Notes under the pieces: model-generated
Database searches by the model: none
What the model saw: only the letters and a program-made list of their open reading frames with translations
Told to the model about the DNA's origin: nothing
Part shown: in pieces, positions 30,273-39,259 of the stretch
Numbering within the stretch: position 1 is the stretch's first letter
Layout: each line of letters begins with the position of its first letter
Translations under genes and position numbers: made by a program
Origin: Microbacterium galbinum
GTDB taxonomy: Bacteria > Actinomycetota > Actinomycetes > Actinomycetales > Microbacteriaceae
DNA length: 64,000 nt
NCBI RefSeq assembly: GCF_023091225.1
Contig: NZ_JAHWXM010000001.1
Location: 806,001 to 870,000 of the forward strand
Direction: 5' to 3'

Positions 30273-31733
30273 TCAGACCACGTCGGCGAGCGCGGCGAGC
30301 GGGATCGCGATCCACGCGGGGCGGTTGCGCTTCTCGTACACGGCCTCGTACACGGCCTTGTCGGCGACGTATGCGTCGAGCAGCGCGCGGTTGTCGGCGA
30401 GGATCTGCTCCTCCTCCCCCGGCGCCGCAGCATCCGCCCCGACCGACTCGGTACGGCAGAGCGCGCCGACGTAGGCGTCGAGGAAATGCCCCCGCGCCCG
30501 ACGCGCCCACTCACGAGCGAGATCGGCGCGCAGATCGTCTTCGGCATCCGGATCGGCCCCCTCCTCCGTCGCCTGCGTGAGGGCCACCGTGCCGGGCACG
30601 TAGTCGAAGGAGCGCAGCATCCCGGCGACATCGCGCCAGGGTGAATCGGGGAGCGAGCGCTCCGCGAACCGGCGCCCCGGCTCACCCTCGAAGTCGACGA
30701 TGCGCCACCCGTGCGCGGTGCGCAGGGTCTGCCCCAGGTGAAGGTCGCCGTGCACGCGCTGCACGTCGAGCCGGCCGAGCGCGGCCACCGTCGCGTACAT
30801 CGCCCGAAGGCGCTCGGCGTACGGTGCGAGTTCCGGCACGACACCGAGTGCGTGGTCGAGGCGATCCTCCAGCGCACGCGCCAGGGCCTGCGCGGCGGCC
30901 GCATCACGCGTCTCCGACGGGAACCGTCCGCGCAACGCCGCGTGCACCTCGGCGACCGCAGTTCCGAGGCGCGCGGCCTCGCCGGCGAAGTCCGCTCCCG
31001 ACTCCTCGACGCTCTGCGACGGGTTGGCGAGCAGGGATCGCACGCTCCCGGTCGCCAGTTCGAACCCGTCGGAAGCGGTGCGCAGGAACTCCTGCATCAT
31101 CGCCAGCTGCACGGTCTCGCCGTCGACATCGGCCTCGACCCAGCCGTAGAGCGCGGCGACGTGCTCCGAGTGCTGCCGGGTGAGTTCCCGATGGATCTCG
31201 ATGTCGGGATTCGCGCCGGGGGTCACCTTGCGGAACACCTTCATGATCGCGACGTCGTCGAACCGGATCGACGAGTTGGACTGCTCGCCGCTCAGCGGGG
31301 ATGCCCGCAGCCCCGGGTCGAGCGGATCGGTTCCCGGCACGCGATGGAAACGGAGTCCTCCCCGGTCGAACGTCGCGCTGTGCTCCGCCGCCACGAGCCC
31401 GTCGAGCCAGAGCGCCATGGCGTAACGATCGTGCACGGCGTCGTAGACGTGCCGGATGCGCCCCTCATCCTCCGCCGCCCCGATGAACGCGTGGGCGATC
31501 GCCTCCTGCGGCTCGTCGTAGATCGACAGGGGTACCTGATAGGTCTCGTGACCCGCCTCGCCGTCGGAGTAGTCGACGGTCACGAGGAAGACCGCCACCC
31601 GCACGCCCTGGTCCGGGCCCTCGAGGTCAGCGATCCGCCGCACCCGCGAGACGTGGAACGGTCGGCTCTTGCCGGCGAACCAGCGGGTGCGCACGAGGTA
31701 GTCCTCCAGGACTCCCGGAGCGACGACGTTCAC
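30273..31733 (-). CDS. mak: Maltokinase
   Basis: Phosphorylates maltose to maltose-1-phosphate with ATP for the GlgE pathway of alpha-glucan synthesis. It is 486 residues with the aminoglycoside-kinase-like catalytic loop HGDLHLGQ at 328-335 and metal-binding IVDFEGEP at 345-352. The N-terminal cap [14 protein letters not shown] matches actinobacterial Mak/Pep2. GTG start at 31733 overlaps the treS stop (GTGA), so TreS and Mak are made together, as in the TreS-Mak complex known from mycobacteria. Confidence 0.94.
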   Translation of the reverse strand: MNVVAPGVLEDYLVRTRWFAGKSRPFHVSRVRRIADLEGPDQGVRVAVFLVTVDYSDGEAGHETYQVPLSIYDEPQEAIAHAFIGAAEDEGRIRHVYDAVHDRYAMALWLDGLVAAEHSATFDRGGLRFHRVPGTDPLDPGLRASPLSGEQSNSSIRFDDVAIMKVFRKVTPGANPDIEIHRELTRQHSEHVAALYGWVEADVDGETVQLAMMQEFLRTASDGFELATGSVRSLLANPSQSVEESGADFAGEAARLGTAVAEVHAALRGRFPSETRDAAAAQALARALEDRLDHALGVVPELAPYAERLRAMYATVAALGRLDVQRVHGDLHLGQTLRTAHGWRIVDFEGEPGRRFAERSLPDSPWRDVAGMLRSFDYVPGTVALTQATEEGADPDAEDDLRADLAREWARRARGHFLDAYVGALCRTESVGADAAAPGEEEQILADNRALLDAYVADKAVYEAVYEKRNRPAWIAIPLAALADVV

Positions 31734-33499
31734 AGCATCCCCCGTTCATCGGCATCGTCGGCGGGTTCCTGCAGCTGGAACCAGAAGAACCCGTGTCCGC
31801 CGAGCGTCAGCAGATACGGCAGCTCGCCGACGCGGGGGAAGGGCACGCCGCCGACCAGCTCGACCGGCACCATCCCCTCGAAGCGACGGAGGTCGAGTTC
31901 GACCGGCTGCGGGAACTGCGACAGGTTGTTGACGCAGAGGATGACGTCGACGGTGCCGTCGTCATTGGTGTGCTCGCGCGTGTACGACAGCACGGCGGGG
32001 TTCGATCCCCCGAGGTCGTTGAAGCTGCCGAGCCCGAAGGCCGGGTGCTTCTTGCGGGCGTGGATCATCAGCCGCGTCCAGTGCAGCAGCGATGACCGGT
32101 CCTCCTGCTGCGCTTCGACGTTCACCGCGAGGTACCCGTACACGGGGTCCTGCACGATCGGACGGGAGAGCCGTCCGGGGTTGGCGGTCGAGAAACCCGC
32201 GTTGCGATCCGAGGTCCACTGCATCGGAGTGCGCACGCCGTCGCGATCGCCGAGCCAGATGTTGTCCCCCATCCCGATCTCGTCGCCGTAGTACAGCACC
32301 GGCGATCCGGGCAGCGACAGCAGGAGTCCCGTGAACAGCTCGATGCGATCGATGTCGTTGTCGAGGAGCGGCGCGAGGCGACGGCGGATGCCGATGTTGG
32401 CCTTCATCCGGGGATCCTGCGCGTATTCGCTCCACATGTAGTCCCGGTCCTCGTCGGTGACCATCTCGAGCGTGAGCTCGTCGTGGTTGCGGAGGAAGAT
32501 CCCCCACTGGCATCCGGAGGGGATCGAGGGCGTCTCGGCGAGGATCTCGCTGATCGGGTACCGGGACTCCCGTCGGACCGCCATGAAGATCCGCGGCATC
32601 ACCGGGAAGTGGAAGCACATGTGGCACTCGTCGCCGCCGACCTCGGGGTCGCCGAAGTAGTCGACGACGTCGGCCGGCCACTGGTTCGCCTCGGCGAGCA
32701 GCACCCGACCGGGGTACTCGTCGTCGACGATCCGCCGCACTTTCTTGAGGAAATCATGGGTCTCGGGCAGGTTCTCGCCGTTGGTGCCCGGGCGCTCGTA
32801 GAGGTACGGGACGGCGTCGAGGCGGAATCCGTCGAGCCCCATGTCGAGCCAGAACCGCATGGCGTCGATCATCGCCTCGTGCACCTTCGGGTTGTCGAAG
32901 TTGAGGTCGGGCTGGTGGGAGAAGAAGCGGTGCCAGAAGTACTGCTGGCGCACCGGGTCCCAGGTCCAGTTGCTGGGTTCGGTGTCGACGAAGATGATCC
33001 GCGCGTCCTCGTAGAGATCGTCCGTGTCGCTCCACACGTAGAAGTCTCCGAAGGGCCCGTCGGGATCGTTCCGGCTCGCCTGGAACCACGGATGCTCGTC
33101 ACTGGTGTGGTTCATGACGAAGTCGATGATCACCCGCATGTCGCGCGCATGGGCCGCGTCGAGGAACTCCTGGAAGTCGGCCGTGGTGCCGAGGTCGGAT
33201 TGGATGCCCGTGTAGTCGGCGACGTCGTACCCGCCGTCTCTCAGCGGGGAGGGGAAGAACGGCGGGATCCAGAGGCAGTCCACCCCGAGCCACTGCAGGT
33301 AGTCGAGCTTGTCGATCAGCCCGCGGAAGTCACCCGACCCGTCGCCGTCGCCGTCCTTGAACGAGCGGACGAGGACCTCGTAGAACACCGCGGTCTTGAA
33401 CCACTCGGGCGCGGGACTGCCCGGGGTGTCGGGGAACGGCTCCTGGGTCAGGATGGGGATGGATGCCGTGGGCGGTGCCGGATCGGCCGCAGTGCTCAT
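31730..33499 (-). CDS. treS: Trehalose synthase (trehalose/maltose isomerase)
   Basis: GH13 enzyme interconverting trehalose and maltose. It is 589 residues from ATG 33497-33499, with GGGAGA before it. Catalytic residues are the nucleophile Asp228 ([11 protein letters not shown]), acid/base Glu270 (LLAEANQW) and Asp340 (FLRNHDE). The N-terminal [20 protein letters not shown] is typical of TreS. glgE and glgB, often adjacent, are not in this window. Confidence 0.95.
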   Translation of the reverse strand: MSTAADPAPPTASIPILTQEPFPDTPGSPAPEWFKTAVFYEVLVRSFKDGDGDGSGDFRGLIDKLDYLQWLGVDCLWIPPFFPSPLRDGGYDVADYTGIQSDLGTTADFQEFLDAAHARDMRVIIDFVMNHTSDEHPWFQASRNDPDGPFGDFYVWSDTDDLYEDARIIFVDTEPSNWTWDPVRQQYFWHRFFSHQPDLNFDNPKVHEAMIDAMRFWLDMGLDGFRLDAVPYLYERPGTNGENLPETHDFLKKVRRIVDDEYPGRVLLAEANQWPADVVDYFGDPEVGGDECHMCFHFPVMPRIFMAVRRESRYPISEILAETPSIPSGCQWGIFLRNHDELTLEMVTDEDRDYMWSEYAQDPRMKANIGIRRRLAPLLDNDIDRIELFTGLLLSLPGSPVLYYGDEIGMGDNIWLGDRDGVRTPMQWTSDRNAGFSTANPGRLSRPIVQDPVYGYLAVNVEAQQEDRSSLLHWTRLMIHARKKHPAFGLGSFNDLGGSNPAVLSYTREHTNDDGTVDVILCVNNLSQFPQPVELDLRRFEGMVPVELVGGVPFPRVGELPYLLTLGGHGFFWFQLQEPADDADERGML

Positions 33500-33625
33500 G
33501 CGTTTCTCCCGTCTCGCAACATGCGCCCAACCTGTCACATCCGACCCCGGGAACGTCACCCCTTGCGGGTCCGGACGACGAAGGTGTACCGACGCGATGT
33601 CGGAGGGTGCGCCTAGCCTTTCGAC

Positions 33626-34051
33626 ATGACCCGACCCACGTCCCTCCCCGGGCCCTGCCACCTGTGCGGCGGGGTCGACGGCGAGCGTCGTGATGACCGA
33701 TGGATCTGCGCGATCTGCGGCTGGCGGTACGGGGATGTGCCCGATGACGACCTGCCGCGTCATCGGGTCGACGTCGTCTACTACCTCCGATACGACAGAC
33801 GGGTGAAGATCGGCACGAGCGCGCACCCCCGGCAGAGGGTCGCTCGCATCCACCACGACGAGCTGCTCGCGTTCGAGCGCGGCGACCGCGCACTCGAGCA
33901 GCAGCGACATCGGGAGTTCGCCGAGTGGCGCGAGGGCGGCGAGTGGTTCGAGTTCAGCTCGGCGCTCGAAGCGCACACCCGGCTCCTGCGACGCGCAGGG
34001 CCGCCGTGGAACCAGTACGCACGGTGGGTGAGCGAGGCGCTGCGGGGGTGA
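33626..34051 (+). CDS. Zinc-ribbon protein with GIY-YIG/T5orf172-like domain
   Basis: A 141-residue protein of unknown function. The N-terminus has a zinc ribbon with Cys11, Cys14, Cys28 and Cys31. It is followed by a domain with VVYYLR (about 50-55), VKIGTS (60-65), Arg71, and a C-terminal [11 protein letters not shown]...EWFEF, the order seen in GIY-YIG-type T5orf172/MUG113 domains. The Gly of GIY is not present, so nuclease activity is uncertain. TAGCCT six bases before the ATG predicts a leaderless mRNA. Confidence 0.7.
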   Translation: MTRPTSLPGPCHLCGGVDGERRDDRWICAICGWRYGDVPDDDLPRHRVDVVYYLRYDRRVKIGTSAHPRQRVARIHHDELLAFERGDRALEQQRHREFAEWREGGEWFEFSSALEAHTRLLRRAGPPWNQYARWVSEALRG

Positions 34052-34095
34052 GCGCCACGGTGGATGCGTCGCATCCGCGGTGCCATACTGGCGGC

Positions 34096-34794
34096 GTGTC
34101 CAGCCACGACGAGAACGTTGGTGACGGTCGGCGCAAGCCGAGTGAGGGCGTCATCGGCTATTGCGGTGTGCTCGTGCTCCTCGTGGTGTCGTACGCACTT
34201 TCGACCGCCCAGAAGTCGACGAACCCGAGCCCACTCGCTTTCCTGCTGATCCTCGCGACCGTCGCGGTCGTCTTCCGTGTCACCGGCGCGAACGCTGCAC
34301 TGCAGCGCACCAGCTGGGTGATCCTCTCGGTCGCCGGAGCAGCGGCGGTCGTGGCCGTGTTCTTGGGCACGGAGCAGAAACTGCTCGACATCGGGCTCTC
34401 GTCGGCGACACTCGTGGCGCTGCTCATCGCGCCGGTCGCGATCATCGCCCACCAGATCCGTCGTCGAGGGCTCAACCTCGAAGCGCTCCTCGCGGCGATC
34501 ACGGCATACGTGCTCGTGGGGATCGCCTTCGCCTTCGCGTACAACCTGCTCGGCCTGCTCTCCCCGCAACCGGTGTTCGCGGATGCGCACGAGGACTCGC
34601 TGGCCCATCAGCTCTTCTTCTCGTTCACGACGCTGACGACCACCGGCTACGGCAATCTCGTCCCGGAAGGAACCATCGGGCAGACGATCGCGGTCGTCGA
34701 GGCCATCACCGGCCAGCTCTTCCTCCTCACCGCGTTCGCTCGCATCCTGCGCGGCGCCACCTCTCCGCGTGAGGACGTACAGCCCGACAGTTGA
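34096..34794 (+). CDS. Potassium-channel-like membrane protein
   Basis: Membrane protein of 232 residues with the selectivity-filter sequence TTTGYGN (about 181-187) between two helices at about 130-156 and 193-216. Two to four further hydrophobic segments precede it, with few positive charges and no recognisable S4 voltage sensor. No RCK/TrkA domain is attached. It is probably a K+ leak-type channel; gating is unknown. GTG start at 34096 with CATACT six bases upstream. Confidence 0.82.
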   Translation: MSSHDENVGDGRRKPSEGVIGYCGVLVLLVVSYALSTAQKSTNPSPLAFLLILATVAVVFRVTGANAALQRTSWVILSVAGAAAVVAVFLGTEQKLLDIGLSSATLVALLIAPVAIIAHQIRRRGLNLEALLAAITAYVLVGIAFAFAYNLLGLLSPQPVFADAHEDSLAHQLFFSFTTLTTTGYGNLVPEGTIGQTIAVVEAITGQLFLLTAFARILRGATSPREDVQPDS

Positions 34795-34795
34795 A

Positions 34796-34821
34796 TTGTG
34801 CACAACTGAATTGCGTGCAAT
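34796..34821 (+). promoter_or_regulatory. Putative OhrR operator
   Basis: Two palindromes, TTGTGCACAA (34796-34805) and ATTGCGTGCAAT (34810-34821), each following GAATTG. The second overlaps the -10 hexamer AATACT (34819-34824) of ohrR, which lies six bases before the ATG. The position and AATTG-rich sequence fit an OhrR/MarR-type operator controlling ohrR-ohr. Confidence 0.65.
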
Positions 34822-34830
34822 ACTCGTGTC

Positions 34831-35298
34831 ATGGCCGTGACCGATGAGATGGTGTGCTTCTCGCTGTACTCCGCCGCGCGCGCGACGACGCAGGCGTATC
34901 GCGCTCTCCTCGCGCCGTGGGGCCTCACCTACCCGCAGTACCTCGTGCTCGCGATCCTCTGGCACGAGGGCGAGCAGACCATCGGATCGCTCGGCGAGGC
35001 AATGCAGCTCGACTCCGGCACGCTCTCCCCGCTCGTGCGGCGGCTCGAGCAGTCGGGGCTCGTGCGCAAGCAGCGCAGCTCCGCCGACGAGCGGGTCGTG
35101 ACCGTGCAGCTCACGGCGGAGGGTCAGGAGCTCCGCGGCGACCTGGCGAAGATCCCGGCCGAGGTCGCCGGGTTCTCCGGCATCCACGACGACGCGCACC
35201 GACTGCGTCTGATCGGCGAGCTCCACGAGTTGACGCGCCTCCTCCAGGCATCCACCCCGACTCCCGCCGGCGCCGCACGCGCCCGCGGCTCCGAATGA
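34831..35298 (+). CDS. ohrR: Organic hydroperoxide-sensing MarR-family repressor
   Basis: Winged-helix repressor of 155 residues. The redox-sensing cysteine is Cys9 in MVCFSLYSAARA, equivalent to Cys15 of B. subtilis OhrR. The DNA-binding part is DSGTLSPLVRRLEQSGLVRK with wing RSSADERVVTVQLT. There are no other cysteines, so it is of the one-Cys class that forms mixed disulfides with small thiols. It lies just before ohr, its expected target, in the same direction. Confidence 0.93.
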   Translation: MAVTDEMVCFSLYSAARATTQAYRALLAPWGLTYPQYLVLAILWHEGEQTIGSLGEAMQLDSGTLSPLVRRLEQSGLVRKQRSSADERVVTVQLTAEGQELRGDLAKIPAEVAGFSGIHDDAHRLRLIGELHELTRLLQASTPTPAGAARARGSE

Positions 35299-35324
35299 CC
35301 ACCCTCCCGGAAGGAAACACACCC

Positions 35325-35747
35325 ATGGAAGCTCTGTACACCGCCGAAGCACTCGCCACCGGCGCCGGCCGCAACGGACACGTCGCCACCGACGACCGTC
35401 GCGTCGAGTTCGATCTCGCCATTCCGAAGGCGATGGGCGGCAGCGGCGACGGGGCGAACCCCGAGCAGTTGTTCGCCGCCGGCTACGCGGCCTGCTTCCA
35501 CTCCGCGCTGCAGTCCGTCGCCCGGGCGCAGAAAGTCCAGATCGAGGACTCCTCGGTCGGCGCGCGCGTGCACATCGGTTCGAACGGCCAGGGCGGCTTC
35601 GGCCTCGCCGTCGAACTCGAGGTCGTGATCCCCACGCTCCCCCACGAGCAGGCGCAGGCCCTCGCGGATGCCGCGCACCAGGTGTGCCCGTATTCGAATG
35701 CGACCCGCGGCAACATCGACGTCACGATCACCGTCTCCGACGACTGA
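35325..35747 (+). CDS. ohr: Organic hydroperoxide reductase Ohr
   Basis: Thiol-dependent peroxidase detoxifying organic hydroperoxides. It is 140 residues with the catalytic pair Cys57 (GYAACFHSAL) and Cys121 (CPYSNATRGN), and Arg/Glu partners as in the family. ATG 35325 with GGAAGGAA ahead. It is 26 bases after ohrR, and is likely induced by lipid or organic peroxides. Confidence 0.95.
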   Translation: MEALYTAEALATGAGRNGHVATDDRRVEFDLAIPKAMGGSGDGANPEQLFAAGYAACFHSALQSVARAQKVQIEDSSVGARVHIGSNGQGGFGLAVELEVVIPTLPHEQAQALADAAHQVCPYSNATRGNIDVTITVSDD

Positions 35748-35765
35748 GACCGAAGGAGCAACTCC

Positions 35766-36743
35766 ATGCACGCACTCATCCACCACACCTTCGGAGAAGC
35801 CGAAGACGTCCTCGCCCTCGAGGAGCGACCCGTTCCCCAGCCGGGGCCCGGCCAGGTCCGTCTGCGCGTCGCCCTCTCCCCCATCCACAACCATGATCTG
35901 TGGACGGTGCGCGGCACCTACGGGTTCAAGCCCGAGCTGCCCGCCGCCTCCGGCACCGAGGCGCTCGGCGTCGTCGATGCCCTCGGCGACGGCGTCGAGC
36001 ATCTCGTCGTCGGCCAGCGTGTCGCGACGGGTGGCACCTTCGGTGCCTGGGCCGAGTACATCGTCGCGAACGCCGCAGGGCTCATCCCCGTGCCCGACGG
36101 CCTCTCCGATGAGAGCGCCGCGCAGCTGGTCTCGATGCCCTTCAGCACGATCAGCCTGCTGCAGTTCCTCGATGTGAACGAGGGCGACTGGATCGTCCAG
36201 AACGCGGCGAACGGCGCCGTCGGGCGAATGCTCGCCCAGCTCGGCGCCGCACGCGGCGTGAACGTGCTCGGCCTCGTGCGGCGCTCGGCCGGCGTCGACG
36301 AGCTGCGCGCGCAGGGCATCGAGAACGTCATCGCGACCGACCAGACGGATTGGCGCGAGCAGGCCGCCGCGCTGACCGGCGGTGCCGCGATCGTCGCCGG
36401 GGTCGACTCGGTCGGCGGATCGTCGGCGGGCGACGTGCTGTCGCTGATCGGCGAGGGCGGCACGCTCGTGGCCTTCGGCGCGATGAACTCCCCCGTCATG
36501 GAGATCGCCTCGTCCGATGTGATCTTCAAGCAGGCGACGGTGAAGGGCTTCTGGGGCAGCAAGGTCATCCAGACGATGGATGCGTCCACCCGCGGAGCAC
36601 TGTTCACCGAGCTGATCCAGCGCGTCACCGACGGCACGCTCACCCTCCCGGTCGCCGGCACCTTCGACGCCGCCGACATCGCGGATGCCGTGCGCCTGAG
36701 CAAGACCCCCGGTCGTGTCGGCAAGGTGCTGCTGCGCTTCTGA
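35766..36743 (+). CDS. Zinc-less MDR-family enoyl/quinone reductase
   Basis: Medium-chain dehydrogenase/reductase of 325 residues, with N-terminal GroES-like fold and NADP-binding NAANGAVGRMLAQLGAARG. Zinc-ligand cysteines are missing. The sequence is closest in feel to the MECR/ETR-type enoyl reductases and quinone oxidoreductases. It is 18 bases downstream of ohr, so it probably belongs to the peroxide-response operon, perhaps reducing aldehydes or enones from lipid peroxidation (inference). Confidence 0.85.
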   Translation: MHALIHHTFGEAEDVLALEERPVPQPGPGQVRLRVALSPIHNHDLWTVRGTYGFKPELPAASGTEALGVVDALGDGVEHLVVGQRVATGGTFGAWAEYIVANAAGLIPVPDGLSDESAAQLVSMPFSTISLLQFLDVNEGDWIVQNAANGAVGRMLAQLGAARGVNVLGLVRRSAGVDELRAQGIENVIATDQTDWREQAAALTGGAAIVAGVDSVGGSSAGDVLSLIGEGGTLVAFGAMNSPVMEIASSDVIFKQATVKGFWGSKVIQTMDASTRGALFTELIQRVTDGTLTLPVAGTFDAADIADAVRLSKTPGRVGKVLLRF

Positions 36744-36756
36744 CGCCCTCCGTCCG

Positions 36757-36796
36757 GTATGGGCCGGGTCGCCGATGTCGGCGACCCGGCCCATAC
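36757..36796. repeat. 40-bp perfect palindrome before ridA
   Basis: Arms GTATGGGCCGGGTCGCCGA and its exact complement separated by TG. It starts 14 bases after the reductase stop. Its right arm ends inside CATACT (36792-36797), the -10 element of ridA. There is no T tract. It can act as a bidirectional terminator in RNA, or as an operator. Confidence 0.8.
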
Positions 36797-36803
36797 TGCG
36801 TTC

Positions 36804-37205
36804 ATGGACATCTCACTGATCAGACCGGCAGGGCTCGTCGTGAGTCCCGCGTTCAGCCACGTCGCCGTCGTCCCGCCGGGAGCGACGACGATCCACGTCG
36901 GCGGCCAGAACGGCGTCGACGAGTCCGGGAAGATCGTCTCCGACGACGCCGCAGAGCAGTCGATCCGCGCGGTCGAGAATGCGGCGATCGCTCTTGCGGC
37001 GGTCGAGGCGACGCTCGACGACGTGATCAGCTGGACGGTGCTGATCCATCAGGATGCGGATCTTCGCGCCGCCTACGGCGCGGTAGCCTCACGGCTCGCG
37101 CGAGACGGCGAGCCTCCGCTGGTGACCGCCGCGATCGTCTCCGCGCTCGGCGTTCCCGGCGCGCTGATCGAGATCAGCGCCGTCGCCGCCGTCGTGCGCG
37201 CCTGA
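36804..37205 (+). CDS. RidA/YjgF-family protein
   Basis: Member of the family that hydrolyses reactive enamine/imine intermediates from PLP enzymes. It is 133 residues with VSPAFSHVAVVPPGATTIHV, GGQNGVDESGKIV and the C-terminal PGALIEISAVAAVV. The canonical catalytic Arg of RidA (RxxV near residue 105) is not clearly present, so it may be another Rid subfamily. CATACT lies six bases before the ATG at the base of a 40-bp palindrome. Confidence 0.85.
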   Translation: MDISLIRPAGLVVSPAFSHVAVVPPGATTIHVGGQNGVDESGKIVSDDAAEQSIRAVENAAIALAAVEATLDDVISWTVLIHQDADLRAAYGAVASRLARDGEPPLVTAAIVSALGVPGALIEISAVAAVVRA

Positions 37206-37232
37206 CGGGCGTCCGGCGATCCGGTGCCGCGA

Positions 37233-37625
37233 TCAGACGAGCGATGCACCGATCGCGGTGACGACGACCGCGAGGAGCGGCAGGGTGCCCTGCATCGCCG
37301 CAGCACGCGCCTTCGTCCGGTCCGCGAGCACGAGCACGAGAGCGGCGGCCAGCATCATCCCGGTGCCGGCGAAGACCAGGGTCAGCCCGATCGTGGCGAA
37401 CCCGAACATCGTGAACCCGATGCCGAAGAGGGTCGTGAGCGCCAGGAACAGATTGTAGAAGCCCTGGTTGAAGGCGAGCTGCTTCATCGTGACGGCATCC
37501 GCCTCGCTGGCGACGCCGAAGATCTTGCGGGTCTCGGGCTCGGTCCACTTCAGCGACTCGAGCGCGAAGATGAAGACGTGGAACGCGGCAGCAGCCGCGG
37601 CGAGGACGAGTCCGGCGATGAGCAT
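37233..37625 (-). CDS. DUF1304 membrane protein
   Basis: Small protein of 130 residues with four hydrophobic helices (about 2-22, 54-74, 76-98, 109-129) and the family motif FALESLKWTEPETRKIFG followed by KQLAFNQGFYNLFLA. Function is unknown. ATG 37625 with GACAAT six bases before; GGAGG directly abuts the ATG. It lies 38 bases after the CPBP gene. Confidence 0.85.
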   Translation of the reverse strand: MLIAGLVLAAAAAAFHVFIFALESLKWTEPETRKIFGVASEADAVTMKQLAFNQGFYNLFLALTTLFGIGFTMFGFATIGLTLVFAGTGMMLAAALVLVLADRTKARAAAMQGTLPLLAVVVTAIGASLV

Positions 37626-37663
37626 CCTCCGATTGTCGCAGACTCGCGCCTTCGCGCGCGGCC

Positions 37664-38494
37664 TCAGACGAGGAAGATCGGCAGCAGTCCGGGATTGTGC
37701 GCGTGCACCAGGACGGCGAAGACGACGGCGTCGAACAGCAGGTGCACCGTGACCACGTAGGCGAGCGAATGGGTGCGCAAGAAGATGAACCCCTGCAGCA
37801 GTGCGAACGGGATCGTCAGGAGAGGGCCCCACTCCCGGTAGCCGAGTTCCCAGAGGAACGAGACGAAAACGATCGACTGCAGCACGTTCGCCACCGCGTC
37901 CGGGAAGTGCCGGCGCAGCAGGGCGAACACGGTGCAGATGAAGAACAGCTCGTCCCAGATGCCGACCGCGCCGACACCGACGAAGAGGCGCGCGATCAGA
38001 TCGGGGGTGTCGACGACGGGCCAGTTGGCGTAGACGCCGCTCGTGATGAAGTAGAACGGCAGGATCAGCCAGCCGAGCACGAGGACGGCGACGAGCCAGC
38101 CCCACTGCAACCGGCCCCACCGGCGGTGCGCCCGCCACGGGAAAGAGATCGCCCGGTCGCGATAGACGAAGCGCGACACGAGATAGGGCAGAGCGACCGC
38201 GCCGCCGAGCGCGAGGGTGAAGCGCAGCATCGCGAGGTTGTCGAGTTCGGCGGCCAGCGGGATCACACTCACGACGAGCAGGCCGAGGGCGATGAGCGAG
38301 AGGTCGCGCGTGAGCGAGGGGGCGGATGCCGTGACCCGTCCGCGTTCGATCGCCCAGGAGACGCCGATCCCGATCGCCAGCAGCACCCATCCGAGCCAGG
38401 CGATCTCCGCCACGAAGAACGCGGGCGCAGCGGCGCAGACGAGCACCGCCGGGACGATGCCCCGGGTGCGCACGTCGCTCCGCACGTCGGTCAC
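37664..38494 (-). CDS. CPBP-family putative intramembrane protease
   Basis: Polytopic protein of 276 residues with about eight helices. The C-terminal half holds GIWDELFFICTVFALLRRHF, resembling the EExxxR motif of CAAX-processing/bacteriocin-immunity proteases but with Asp-Glu in place of Glu-Glu and no clear Arg. SFLWELGY and HLLFDAVVF could supply the later conserved residues. Catalysis is thus uncertain. GTG start at 38494 overlaps the trmB stop (GTGA). Confidence 0.72.
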   Translation of the reverse strand: MTDVRSDVRTRGIVPAVLVCAAAPAFFVAEIAWLGWVLLAIGIGVSWAIERGRVTASAPSLTRDLSLIALGLLVVSVIPLAAELDNLAMLRFTLALGGAVALPYLVSRFVYRDRAISFPWRAHRRWGRLQWGWLVAVLVLGWLILPFYFITSGVYANWPVVDTPDLIARLFVGVGAVGIWDELFFICTVFALLRRHFPDAVANVLQSIVFVSFLWELGYREWGPLLTIPFALLQGFIFLRTHSLAYVVTVHLLFDAVVFAVLVHAHNPGLLPIFLV

Positions 38495-39216
38495 GGGCGC
38501 GGGCGACGTCGGTAGACGAGGTCGCGGATATCGCGCCCCTTCGCGATGCCCTTGCGCTCGAAGGCCGTCATGACGCGTCCGTCGAAGCGGTCGGCCCACT
38601 CCCCCTCGAAGGCGCGCTCGAAGAGCGGCTCGGCATCCAGCACCTCGCGCATCTGCAGCGCGTAGTCCTCCCAGTCCGTCGCGAGACGGAGCAGGCCGCC
38701 GTCGACGAGCGCCCTGGCCGCGTTGTCGGCGAATCCCGGACGCACGAGGCGACGCTTCGTGTGCTTCTTCTTGTGCCACGGATCGGGGAAGAAGATCCAG
38801 GTCTCCGCGGCGGCGGCCTCCGGCAGGTACGACGAGAGCACCTCGGGCGCGTTCGCCTCGATGACCCGCAGGTTCTTCGCGCCCTCCCGGTCGGCATCGA
38901 GCATGGTGCGGGCGAGTCCCGCGCGGAACACCTCGACGGCGAGGAAGTCGTCATCGGGCCGCGACGCCGCAGCGGCGACGATCGCGTGCCCCTGCCCCGA
39001 GCCGATCTCGACGATCAGCGCGGCGTCGCGACCGTATTCGGCGGCCACGTCGAGGCGGGCCTCCGGGTGCACCGAGGTCCACGCGACGGCCCGCGGCACG
39101 TCGAGCAGGTAGTGCGGGGCGAGGTCGGTGAAGGCGCGGTCCTGCGCCTCGGACATCCGCCCGCTCCGGCGCACGAAGGACACCGGCTCGTCACGGAAGG
39201 TTCGGGGTTCGGGCAT
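38491..39216 (-). CDS. trmB: tRNA (guanine(46)-N7)-methyltransferase
   Basis: SAM-dependent enzyme forming m7G46 in tRNA. It is 241 residues with the SAM site VEIGSGQGHAIVAAA, the family motif FPDPWHKKKHTKRRLV, and the C-terminal AFERKGIAKGRDIRDLVYRR. TACCCT lies exactly six bases before the ATG. It heads a run with the CPBP and DUF1304 genes. Confidence 0.95.
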   Translation of the reverse strand: MPEPRTFRDEPVSFVRRSGRMSEAQDRAFTDLAPHYLLDVPRAVAWTSVHPEARLDVAAEYGRDAALIVEIGSGQGHAIVAAAASRPDDDFLAVEVFRAGLARTMLDADREGAKNLRVIEANAPEVLSSYLPEAAAAETWIFFPDPWHKKKHTKRRLVRPGFADNAARALVDGGLLRLATDWEDYALQMREVLDAEPLFERAFEGEWADRFDGRVMTAFERKGIAKGRDIRDLVYRRRPRP

Positions 39217-39259
39217 GCTTCCAGGGTAGCCGGGTGCGTCCCCTCGACCGGTGCGCGGG

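Noticed and set aside
33500..33976. N-terminal extension of treS
   Set aside because: The upstream open frame overlaps the zinc-ribbon gene promoter and coding region; ATG 33499 has a good ribosome-binding site and matches family length.
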